From positions 29,590-93,589 of the forward strand of contig NC_009671.1 of NCBI RefSeq assembly GCF_000017405.1: a DNA stretch of 64,000 bases, read 5' to 3'. Source of the DNA: Brucella anthropi ATCC 49188 (lineage in GTDB: Bacteria > Pseudomonadota > Alphaproteobacteria > Rhizobiales > Rhizobiaceae). Both the position numbers and the translations under genes were made by a program. The notes beneath the pieces are model-generated. The model was not told the DNA's origin and ran no database searches. It saw only the letters and a program-made list of their open reading frames with translations. This document shows, in pieces, positions 35,065 through 42,200 of this stretch (positions are counted from its first letter, which is position 1; every line of letters starts with the position of its first letter).

Positions 35065-35811
35065 ATGAACAGTTCAGACCAACCATTATATGCTCAAATA
35101 AAAAGCGCTATCGACAAAAAGATCGAAACAGCAGAATGGCCGGCAAACTTTCAGGTGCCTTCAGAAGATGACCTTGCGGGAACCTTCAGTGCATCTCGCC
35201 TGACAGTGCGCCGGGCATTGCGGGAATTGCAGGCTGACGGGGTGCTGTTGCGCATTCAGGGACGCGGAACATTTGTCATTGGCCCGCGGATGCAATGCGC
35301 GATTTTCAATTTGCCAGACGCTTCAGAGGAAGTGATCCTGTCGGGCGGCGCGCATAGCAGCCGTGTTTTGCAGCACGAGGTTTTGAGTGCGGACAACCCG
35401 CGGCGGAATATGTTGCAGAGCTCGCCCGAAAACGACGTCTTCTATTCCAAGCTTTTGCACCTCGAAGATGGAACACCGATCCAAATCGAAGAGCGATATG
35501 TGAATAGCGCTGAAGCGCCCGATTATCTCGAGCAGGACTTCACCCTGATTACCCCGAATTTCTGGCTGTTGCGTAACACGATTGTCACGACAGTCGACAA
35601 TACAATCCGTGCTATACGCGCGGATGAAGACATTCGCGAAAATCTGCAGATTGATATCAGTCAGCCTTGTTTGCTTGTAGATAGGCAGACATGGCGCGAT
35701 GGGATCCCTGTCACTCGAAGCCGATTCACATATCCGGGAGATCGTTACCGTCTGCGTTCTTCGCACGAGGCACGCGCTACCCGAGTGACTTCTTCGAGTC
35801 TGAGTAAATGA
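35065..35811 (+). CDS. GntR/HutC-family regulator 2
   Basis: A 248-residue paralogue of the regulator at 31738. Shared stretches include EWPANFQ, LTVRRALRELQ, GRGTFV, LHLEDGTPIQ and GIPVTRSRF; the two are similar along their whole length, including the UTRA domain. It starts MNSSDQPLYAQIKSAIDKK. It lies 106 bases after the TIGR02444 gene. No TGATATCA site was seen directly upstream. The pair probably arose by duplication and may respond to different ligands or bind the same sites. Confidence 0.92.
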   Translation: MNSSDQPLYAQIKSAIDKKIETAEWPANFQVPSEDDLAGTFSASRLTVRRALRELQADGVLLRIQGRGTFVIGPRMQCAIFNLPDASEEVILSGGAHSSRVLQHEVLSADNPRRNMLQSSPENDVFYSKLLHLEDGTPIQIEERYVNSAEAPDYLEQDFTLITPNFWLLRNTIVTTVDNTIRAIRADEDIRENLQIDISQPCLLVDRQTWRDGIPVTRSRFTYPGDRYRLRSSHEARATRVTSSSLSK

Positions 35812-36177
35812 TCAGGCTAACGACGCTTTAAAATCGGGCATCGCCGATCCCGGTTTACTGGCTGGTTCGAATTGACGGGATTGTCGCAAATAGTCTGACA
35901 AATTGAGACACAATTTGCTTGGCGAATACGGTGTTGACTGGCGGTCTGCAATCACAACCGTCTCAAGCTTTCGGGTTGAAGCACGGCTATTCTTGACTCA
36001 CCGTCAAAAAAAAGCGGCGAGGCTGATACTTGAATTTGGTTTCGTCTCAAAAAAGTGCTTCTCAGATCGCAGAGCTGCTCCACAGGTCAGCAGGTCCACA
36101 CCCAAACCTTTGTATAGGTTCCCGGCCAGATATATTGCTCTATGGTTCGCGCAGTCGAATCTGGGGAACGACAAACA
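35812..36177. other. Intergenic region after the catabolic island
   Basis: About 366 bp. Nothing supported was found in it beyond weak short hairpins (CGGG/CCCG near 35838). It leads to the fragment at 36178. Confidence 0.35.
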
Positions 36178-36459
36178 ATGGCTAAATTTGCAGAGGCCGA
36201 GCACAAGCAGGGAATAGATCTCGCCGCGGGCTTTCTCGCTATCGCCCTGGCGCTTGCAGTCTTTTACGTCGATACCTTCACCGATATTGAAGGCGCTATT
36301 GCCGTTCTCTACGCCATCGTGCTTTTGCTGGCAGCTGAAGTTACAGGGCGCACAGGTATTATTCTGAGTGGCATCGGCTGCTTCATCCTTACCATCACAT
36401 CCTATTATGCGACCCATGGCCCGGAGCCAGAGTTTGCGCGTCTCTACGGTCCGTTTTGA
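36178..36459 (+). pseudogene. N-terminal fragment of a membrane sensor (histidine kinase-like)
   Basis: 93 codons from the ATG at 36178, preceded by GGGGAACG. It has three hydrophobic segments ([58 protein letters not shown]) and then [14 protein letters not shown] and a stop. This looks like the membrane input domain at the start of rhizobial PAS-type sensor kinases, cut off where more membrane helices and the PAS/kinase domains should follow. Likely a remnant. Confidence 0.5.
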
Positions 36460-36565
36460 CCCGATCATTCGGCCGGCGAGGCATCGACGATGGTGAGATC
36501 ACCATGCAATCAATGCCGAGTTTCAACAGAAATCGGTAAACGACAAAACCGCATGGTCCAGATTC

Positions 36566-36748
36566 CTAACAAACGCGTAATTCCGCGCCGTCTTGTCCAA
36601 TCTTTCTCAAAGCGGATCGCAAAGCTTCACCGGTGTTAGCCACCGTTCCAAAAAACCGCACCTCCTGCTTCATATCCCCTTCCGCTATCGCGATAGCGAT
36701 TGTGTCTCGATGAACGTCGAGACCAATGAATTTAATTTCTGCCGACAT
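36566..36748 (-). pseudogene. IS110-family transposase, N-terminal fragment
   Basis: About 60 codons from the ATG at 36748: FIGLDVHRDTIAIAIAEGD is the first strand of the DEDD transposase of IS110-family elements (the D of GLDVH is catalytic), then VRFFGTVANTGEALRSALRK. The frame stops after ELRVC; the rest of the gene is missing. Confidence 0.75.
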
Positions 36749-36936
36749 CGAACGATCCTTTCTGTAGCACGAGATATATCGCGCAATATTCAGACCACCC
36801 CAGGCGCAGGGCAAGTGATCGTCACCGGGTCAATATGAAAGCGCGGGTGCCTCCGGCCAACTACGTTCGCTTCGCTCTCTTCGTGTCAATTTGCAGGAAG
36901 AAATGAACAGATCCAAACTCTGTTCCCCGGTCAATA

Positions 36937-37006
36937 TTGACATGGACCATAACATGGACCATTTATACTGCTAAGTATGAGCGAAACCCAAAGGAACATG
37001 GACCAT
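36937..37006 (+). promoter_or_regulatory. vapBC-1 promoter with three ATGGACCAT repeats
   Basis: ATGGACCAT occurs at 36942-36950, 36954-36962 and 36998-37006. It is a near palindrome and the third copy overlaps the vapB start codon (37005). A -35 TTGACA (36937-36942) and an AT-rich -10 around TTTATACT (36962-36969) flank the first two copies. This suits autorepression by the VapB-VapC complex. Confidence 0.6.
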
Positions 37007-37262
37007 GCGCGTATCTGTCAGTGACGCGAAAGGACAGCTCACCGAACTGGTTAAGCGGGCGGAAGCCGGGGATGAGGTCATTTTGACTCGTCGCGGCCAT
37101 GAGATCGCACGCCTTGTAGCCGTTGCGGCAGCGCCCGGCCCCAAGGGCCGACGCGCTTTGATGGAAAGGGTGAGGGCAACGGCAGCGACTAAAGCATTAC
37201 CCGGGGCTAATGCTGCGCGTAGCCAGGACTTTCTTTATGACGACGATGGGATGCCCGTATGA
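37005..37262 (+). CDS. vapB: VapB/Phd-family antitoxin
   Basis: An 85-residue antitoxin of the Phd/YefM type. The N-terminal domain reads MRVSVSDAKGQLTELVKRAEAGDEVILTRRG (here given as two parts of one conserved block), which binds DNA; the flexible C-terminal part (QDFLYDDDGMPV) should wrap the toxin. It overlaps vapC by four bases (ATGA). Its start codon lies within an operator-like repeat. Confidence 0.92.
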   Translation: MRVSVSDAKGQLTELVKRAEAGDEVILTRRGHEIARLVAVAAAPGPKGRRALMERVRATAATKALPGANAARSQDFLYDDDGMPV

Positions 37263-37642
37263 TTGCTGTCGATACATCCGCGCTCATGGCGATCGTGCTC
37301 AATGAGCCCAAAGGCGAAGCTTGCATGACGGCAATCGAACGGGCTGATGAGCTATTGATTTCCGCCGGAACAGTTACTGAAGCCCTCATTGTTGCTGCGC
37401 GACGTAATGTCGGCGAAGAGGTTGACGCGTTGATTTCCGGGCTCGGCTTCGAAATCGTATCCGTGACAGCCGCTTCCGCACGCCGGGTCGCCAATGCTTA
37501 CGCCAGATGGGGCAAAGGCATTCACCCAGCTTCGCTCAACTATGGTGACTGCTTTTCCTATGAAGTTGCTCACGAGCACGGCTGTCCATTGCTCTATGTA
37601 GGAGACGACTTCGTTCAAACGGACCTGCGCTCGGTTCTATAG
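37259..37642 (+). CDS. vapC: VapC-family PIN-domain toxin
   Basis: A 127-residue PIN-domain RNase. Acidic residues of the metal site are visible in IAVDTSALMAIVLNEP (Asp5), the TVTEALIVAARR Glu, NYGDCFSYEVAHEH and YVGDDFVQTDL. VapC toxins cleave tRNA or rRNA when freed from the antitoxin. Translation is coupled to vapB. It is one of three toxin-antitoxin pairs in the window. Confidence 0.92.
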   Translation: MIAVDTSALMAIVLNEPKGEACMTAIERADELLISAGTVTEALIVAARRNVGEEVDALISGLGFEIVSVTAASARRVANAYARWGKGIHPASLNYGDCFSYEVAHEHGCPLLYVGDDFVQTDLRSVL

Positions 37643-38108
37643 TGGTTGACTCCAGCCAAAGCGATATCCGGTTAACCGGCGATGCAATGTTTCTCACCGC
37701 TAAGCTTCTTCGAGAAAACAGCGTCGGTATTGTCTCGACCGAACGAAATAAGCTGGTTGCGCGCCTAGGATGCTATTTTCCCGTCGGTTCCAGAATAAAG
37801 CGCGTGCTAATAACAGCATTTCGGCGGCGGAGCCTTCCCTTTCACGATGACTCATATGATGCGAAGTAGTTTTGAGCATTTTGTGAATCGATATAGGCTC
37901 TAACGGTGAATGAACCGCAATACTATCCAATTTCTAGAAATGCTGCCCCCGACGTCTACCAGATGCCCGATGCCTATTTTCGGATATTGTTCCATGCACA
38001 CTTCAAATTCGAAGTCGACCTTGATAGGGTTGCCCGTGTGTAAACATCACCGATAACGTGACCGGAGATGTCTGCATATCCCCGGCGGTCCGGGAAGAGC
38101 GCCGGGGA
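37643..38108. other. Intergenic region without a supported gene
   Basis: About 466 bp after vapC. A 75-codon frame (37642-37869) overlaps the vapC stop but has no ribosome site and no recognisable features. No repeat or RNA gene was recognised. Confidence 0.35.
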
Positions 38109-38303
38109 TTAAAGGATTTGGGCGACGACCAAGAACGTCGCAACACAGCATATGCACACCGTAACGACGTATCGTATAGAAAACAGTTCGCCAAACCAAT
38201 TATCGAAACGATGATCCTGCGCTGATCTCGCCTGTTCATTGGTTTCGGTGGTGAGAAGCGCGTTTAACGCTTTTGATTTATGAAAATCGAGACGACCATG
38301 CAT
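38109..38303 (-). CDS. Small predicted membrane protein
   Basis: A 64-residue protein with one C-terminal membrane segment (YVVTVCICCVATFLVVAQIL) after a hydrophilic N-terminal half. AGGAG lies 9 bases upstream of the ATG. No family is recognised. It is the last of a run of small minus-strand genes downstream of repC cassette 2, but is separated from them by about 100 bases. Confidence 0.45.
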   Translation of the reverse strand: MHGRLDFHKSKALNALLTTETNEQARSAQDHRFDNWFGELFSIRYVVTVCICCVATFLVVAQIL

Positions 38304-38403
38304 GACCCCGCTCCTGCATATTGGGAGCGGTATTTATCATAAAGTCAAATTTCGATCATCTTTGACTTTCGTTGATCGTCAAAAGTTTACGACCGTGCCG
38401 TGG

Positions 38404-38679
38404 TCAGACGGGAGCTGTTTGTAAAACCGTGAACAGCGCTCCACCGTCGCGATCCAGGTCCTGAATGTCCAGGAGAAGCAAGCCATCGTATTCAGGTACG
38501 GCGAGTTCTGTCTTTGTGGCGTTCATTGCGGCTACAACTGCCTTTTTGTTTCCCCACACTTTTCCGCGCCTGGTCACATCCGGACCATCTTCAGGACTAG
38601 CAATGCTGAATTCGACTCCGCCCACATCAACGCCGTCGCAAATGAGATTTCCGGTTCCATGCAACAATGTAACAGCCAT
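38404..38679 (-). CDS. Hypothetical protein
   Basis: A 91-residue acidic protein from the ATG at 38679 (MAVTLLHGTGNLICDGVDVG), preceded by AGGGAG at good spacing. It has GVEFSIASPEDGPDV and LLLLDIQDLDRDGGALFTVL. No family is recognised. It follows the SyrB-like frame on the same strand and may belong to the extended repABC-2 transcript. Confidence 0.55.
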   Translation of the reverse strand: MAVTLLHGTGNLICDGVDVGGVEFSIASPEDGPDVTRRGKVWGNKKAVVAAMNATKTELAVPEYDGLLLLDIQDLDRDGGALFTVLQTAPV

Positions 38680-38727
38680 CACTACTCCCTGTGTCTTAAT
38701 CCAAATCATCCGAAGTTTAGCAGCTTG

Positions 38728-38928
38728 TCAGTTTTCAGAACCATCCTGCTTCGCTTTCAACTGCTCATTTAATGAGAGCTTGAGCCGGGCATTTTCCGCT
38801 TCCAGCTCTTCCAGTTCTTCGTCTGTCACCGGGCCGTCTTCGGTCTTGGGACTTGGCCTTTTAGCACGAGGCCGCTTTTGTGGTGATTTGGGAACGGCTT
38901 TTGCATGACTGCTAAACTCACCGGACAG
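38728..38928 (-). CDS. SyrB-like small protein (no clear start codon)
   Basis: Reading the minus strand gives a coding-looking frame: VPKSPQKRPRAKRPSPKTED then VTDEELEELEAENARLKLSL and a stop at 38728. A basic Pro/Lys/Arg-rich N-terminus followed by a Glu/Leu coiled coil is the layout of SyrB-like regulators of rhizobia. Only CTG at 38928 or an internal GTG is available as a start, so this may use a rare start or be an N-terminally damaged copy. Confidence 0.45.
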   Translation of the reverse strand: MSGEFSSHAKAVPKSPQKRPRAKRPSPKTEDGPVTDEELEELEAENARLKLSLNEQLKAKQDGSEN

Positions 38929-38945
38929 CCAAAAGTGGCGGAAAG

Positions 38946-39104
38946 TTATTTCCGCTTTATGTAGGTGTCTTTCCAGTCGTCGGTTTTCGGCAGGCCGTTA
39001 GCTCGTTCTGGCGGCAAATGAGCACGGGCGGCAGGGCGAAATATTGCCCAACCCAGAAACGCAACTATTGCCCCGCCAAACAGCATTCCTAATGAGAATT
39101 CCAT
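38946..39104 (-). CDS. Small single-span membrane protein
   Basis: A 52-residue protein from the ATG at 39104: an N-terminal membrane segment (LGMLFGGAIVAFLGWAIF) and a charged cytoplasmic tail ending DDWKDTYIKRK. Its ribosome site AGGGGGAAG overlaps the stop of the upstream ART-like gene, so the two are probably translated together. Function unknown. Confidence 0.6.
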   Translation of the reverse strand: MEFSLGMLFGGAIVAFLGWAIFRPAARAHLPPERANGLPKTDDWKDTYIKRK

Positions 39105-39112
39105 GCTTCCCC

Positions 39113-39820
39113 CTAATACACCTCGATCAGTCGACCGTTTACACGGTGCCATTCCTCTTTTTTCATTCCTCTTATATGATCATCGAGATCATTTAAACTG
39201 AAAGTCATTGGGAACATTGTTGGTATTGGTTCGGCTTCGTCTTTCCTTCCCATAAGACACAGCTGGGTTTTCGTGAACTCGCCGCCCAGATATCGAAAAT
39301 TTGGAATCGCGATCACAGGGTCATTGAAACCAATCCACCAGTTCGCCTCGGCCGAATAGCTTACGATCCTGGTAATCGCATCTGGTGGGATGACACCGTG
39401 ATGCGTGCAGTTCCCGATGACGGATAGCGACCACTCAGCGTCAGCACCGATTTCCGCGAATTTATCGAGATCGGCGGTGATCAGCTCCGCAACATCATGG
39501 AGGGCCAGATCGGGATCATAATTCGCGAAACTCGGCCGCTCGATGATGCCCATGGAGAGCGCACTGAGGATTGCGTCCTCGTCTGCGAGCATCGAACTCG
39601 ACGCTGGAAGGAGATCGGTGTCGATCTCGACCAGGAGGATGTCTCCGCCTTCTTTGTCGGCCGCATTCCCCGCGTAATGGAGAGCGTATGCCTGTGAAAG
39701 GTAGACCAGGTCGGCGTGACTGGATGCTTGCCAGTTGGAAGGCTTCTGGCCACGCGGCTTCAGTCCTTCACGCAGGATGGAATCCAGATGGATGGACGAG
39801 GTTCCGTGGCAAATCCGCAT
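39113..39820 (-). CDS. Candidate ADP-ribosyltransferase-fold protein coupled to repC
   Basis: A 235-residue protein that begins MRICHGTSSIHLDSILREGL, continues HADLVYLSQAYALHYAG (about residues 36-52) and ILLVEIDTDLL (about 61-71). A His in an HGT/S strand, a Tyr in VYLS-x3-A, and an acidic strand is the pattern of the H-Y-E branch of the ART superfamily (PARP/DarT/KptA-like). Such enzymes use NAD to modify protein, DNA or RNA, or remove 2'-phosphates. The ATG starts one base after the repC stop, with GAGGATGG inside repC as ribosome site, so it is part of the replication operon. No antitoxin-like macrodomain gene is adjacent. The exact subfamily is unknown. Confidence 0.55.
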   Translation of the reverse strand: MRICHGTSSIHLDSILREGLKPRGQKPSNWQASSHADLVYLSQAYALHYAGNAADKEGGDILLVEIDTDLLPASSSMLADEDAILSALSMGIIERPSFANYDPDLALHDVAELITADLDKFAEIGADAEWSLSVIGNCTHHGVIPPDAITRIVSYSAEANWWIGFNDPVIAIPNFRYLGGEFTKTQLCLMGRKDEAEPIPTMFPMTFSLNDLDDHIRGMKKEEWHRVNGRLIEVY

Positions 39821-39821
39821 T

Positions 39822-41045
39822 TTATCCAGCCATCCTCGACGTCGTCACCCCATTCGTTTTCAGTTGCGCCATCAACATTGGGCCGACAGAGAAGCCCCCT
39901 GCCCTCGCCTTGTCGGTCAATGCTCGCAGATAGCCGCCTGCCGAGTTGATGTGGTTGGCGCGCTGCAAGATACACGCAATCACGACAGCGGTGTTTTCCT
40001 GCCCGAGGATGTCTAAGGCATCGGCATATGCGCTCGGCGAAACCCCGAGATAGCCACGAACCTGCGCGGCCGTCGCCATCAAGTCTCTCCAGCTCGCGAT
40101 CCCGTCGACGGCGTAGTCGATTATGTCTGGGCAGGCCTTCAATATCAGGCCGAGCGGATACCCTTTCGGCGGCTCCACCGATCTAGGTTTTGGCTCAACC
40201 TCGACCCCGCTCGTTTCTGGAGCAGGTTCAAGTTCAAAATGTGAGTCTGGGTTTGATTCAGTATGTTGCCGTCCAGTATGGACATCATTGCCGTCCATAT
40301 TCTGATCATTCGTAAAGGAATTCAGCGCGTTATCCACTTCGACGCGGATTGCCACCAGTTCGTCGAGAATCGTCTCCAGCTCGGTGATAGATGCTCGACG
40401 CGGAATAGCGTCTACAATGGCACGGAAACGCCTCCAGAGACCGCTCCAGTCGCCTTCAGCGACTTCTTCGACGGCAACTTCGATCAGCTTGGAGATATCG
40501 CGGCGTTGGAGCGTAATGCGCTCTCTTGTCCGCTTGATGCGTTGGGCCTCAGCACGCACCTGGTCGGCCGCCTGAGCGATCTCGTCGGCGCGAGCGAGCA
40601 ATGGTGCCAAAGACAGCCCAAAAGCCTCCTCAATGTCCCCTCCCCTGCTCTTGTGGGCGTAACGCTTCCCGTTCGGGCTGTCGCGCCTCAGGATCAGGCC
40701 TGCGTCGACCAAAGAGGCTAGATTACGCCTCAGAGACGTGTCAGGCATTCCGTGAGCACGCAGCGAGAGCTGGCGGTTTGATGGGAACACGATCAGCCCG
40801 TTCTCCTCTGACAACTCGCTGTCTGGATAAAAGGACAACAGCGCCGACAAGACCGCCAACGCACGGTCATTCGTTCCCAGCACGCTCTTAGCTTCACAGA
40901 TATCCTTGTAGAGCGCCCACTTATCGACCGCCCTGCCCTGCCCTTCGGATTCACGTGTGACACGTTGCGCTGCCAACGAGGCAAGCGTCATCGGTCGACT
41001 CCCAAAGGGAGTCGTTGCATATTCTCCAGCTTGCATTTCTCTCAC
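39822..41045 (-). CDS. repC: Replication initiator RepC (cassette 2)
   Basis: A 407-residue RepC with the same blocks as cassette 1: KWALYKDICEAKSVLGTND, VFPSNRQLSLRAHGMPDTSL, KRYAHKS in the N-terminal part and YLGVSPSAYADA and SAGGYLRALTDKARAGGFS in the C-terminal part. The start may be the Met at 41045 or the one three codons later. It is separated from repB by 147 bp holding the antisense RNA. Immediately downstream, without the usual gap, lies the ART-like gene. Confidence 0.95.
   Translation of the reverse strand: MREMQAGEYATTPFGSRPMTLASLAAQRVTRESEGQGRAVDKWALYKDICEAKSVLGTNDRALAVLSALLSFYPDSELSEENGLIVFPSNRQLSLRAHGMPDTSLRRNLASLVDAGLILRRDSPNGKRYAHKSRGGDIEEAFGLSLAPLLARADEIAQAADQVRAEAQRIKRTRERITLQRRDISKLIEVAVEEVAEGDWSGLWRRFRAIVDAIPRRASITELETILDELVAIRVEVDNALNSFTNDQNMDGNDVHTGRQHTESNPDSHFELEPAPETSGVEVEPKPRSVEPPKGYPLGLILKACPDIIDYAVDGIASWRDLMATAAQVRGYLGVSPSAYADALDILGQENTAVVIACILQRANHINSAGGYLRALTDKARAGGFSVGPMLMAQLKTNGVTTSRMAG
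40285..40330. other. Candidate oriV, AT-rich patch inside repC (cassette 2)
   Basis: The most AT-rich part of this repC (around ATATTCTGATCATTCGTAAA) lies at about the same relative position as in cassette 1 and corresponds to the usual site of repABC origins. This is placement by family precedent only. Confidence 0.35.
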
Positions 41046-41129
41046 CTAACTGAAGGCAAAAGAGATCCGTTCGCCGCAAACGACGTCAAAACGCTTGACA
41101 CGGATTCTGAGAAATGCGATTCGTTATCT

Positions 41130-41182
41130 TGCTAGAGAATACCGAAAGGCTTCGCAGACCGTGTGTTTGTGGGGCCTTTTCT
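41130..41182 (+). ncRNA. Counter-transcribed RNA of cassette 2
   Basis: On the plus strand, antisense to the operon, TTGACA (41095-41100), 17 bases and GATTCG (41118-41123) form a promoter closely matching the one in cassette 1. The transcript would end in a hairpin with arms AAAGGC (41145-41150) and GCCTTT (about 41174-41179) followed by a T-rich run. This is the incompatibility RNA expected between repB and repC; the ends are inferred. Confidence 0.72.
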
Positions 41183-41192
41183 CTTTCGCGGT

Positions 41193-42200
41193 TTAGTTAT
41201 CTCCATTTCCTGTTTCTGATTGCCTGAACTCCTCATAGAGGACGTCCAGACGGCTCGATAGCCAGTCGCCGAAGGGTGCAGCCTTCGTGCTAGTTAGCTC
41301 GATAGCGACCTTCTTCGGCTTCTGATTCATCATAAAGCTGACCGAATTGTCTTTGGATGTCCAGGACTTAGCAGCAGGCGCAGATTGAGGCACAGTCTTC
41401 TCGCCTTTGGCCACTTCGAAGGCCTTCGAGAAACGAGTCGGGCTGTCCGCCGCCTGGAAATCCGGCGTCTTGATCAGTTCGCGAACGGCTTCGACTTTGC
41501 CATCGCCCGACATCAGCTCTGCGAGCGATGTCCATTTCGGCCTACCAACTGACTTCGCGCGCCCAATCGCATAGATGACGTCTTCAGGAATGGCTGAAGT
41601 CACCTTACCAAAATGCGAGATCGCGGCTTCAGTCAGGCCGAGGATGGGGCAGATCGCCCGCTGAGACAGCCCTACAGCCTTCAGCTGGAGTGTCCACATC
41701 GCTTGCTCGATCCAGGTCAGGCTTTCGCGAACACCATTCTCAAGGGACTGCTCTTCGATGAGCTGGCGATCCGTCAGTTCACGAACGTAGGCCTTAACCT
41801 TGATGGGGTCAGAGCGACCATCCTCCTCGTTCAGCGCCTTTATGGCTGCGAGGCGACGATAGCCGTAGGCAAGCTGATAATGCCCCGGCTTTGATGGATG
41901 CGGCCGCACCAGAACAGGGATTTTCTGGCCTTCGGAAGCAATCGAGAGCTTAAGGGCTTCGAGTTCCTCGTTGGCTTCAGCATCAGCTTCAAAACGATCC
42001 TTGAACGGAGACCGCTCGATCTTGCTGGCTTCGAGCGTGACAATGCTGTCCTCGGTCAGCTGGGTGAGCGCACGGCCGACGTTTGAGATCACTGGTGACG
42101 AATGACGTCGAGCCGCCATTGGGTTCAGGATCGCTTTATCTGCGCCTTCCCCTCCCCTAGCCTCGACATCGGCCATTTGCTTTAGAATGCTTTTTTTCAT
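41193..42200 (-). CDS. repB: Plasmid partitioning protein RepB (cassette 2)
   Basis: A 335-residue ParB-type protein: KIPVLVRPHPSKPGHYQLAY and GYRRLAAIKAL form the ParB core, then EEQSLENGVRESLTWIEQAM and a helix-turn-helix (LSQRAICPILGLTEAAISHFG). The C-terminal KKVAIELTSTKAAPFGDWL matches the same block in cassette 1. Its ATG overlaps the repA stop (ATGA). Its cognate site is probably not the GTTGTCCGCGGACAAC of cassette 1; the paired palindromes upstream of repA are candidates. Confidence 0.95.
   Translation of the reverse strand: MKKSILKQMADVEARGGEGADKAILNPMAARRHSSPVISNVGRALTQLTEDSIVTLEASKIERSPFKDRFEADAEANEELEALKLSIASEGQKIPVLVRPHPSKPGHYQLAYGYRRLAAIKALNEEDGRSDPIKVKAYVRELTDRQLIEEQSLENGVRESLTWIEQAMWTLQLKAVGLSQRAICPILGLTEAAISHFGKVTSAIPEDVIYAIGRAKSVGRPKWTSLAELMSGDGKVEAVRELIKTPDFQAADSPTRFSKAFEVAKGEKTVPQSAPAAKSWTSKDNSVSFMMNQKPKKVAIELTSTKAAPFGDWLSSRLDVLYEEFRQSETGNGDN

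Noticed and set aside
37642..37869. 75-codon plus-strand frame after vapC
   Set aside because: GTG start overlapping the vapC stop without a ribosome site, and low-complexity basic content; no support.
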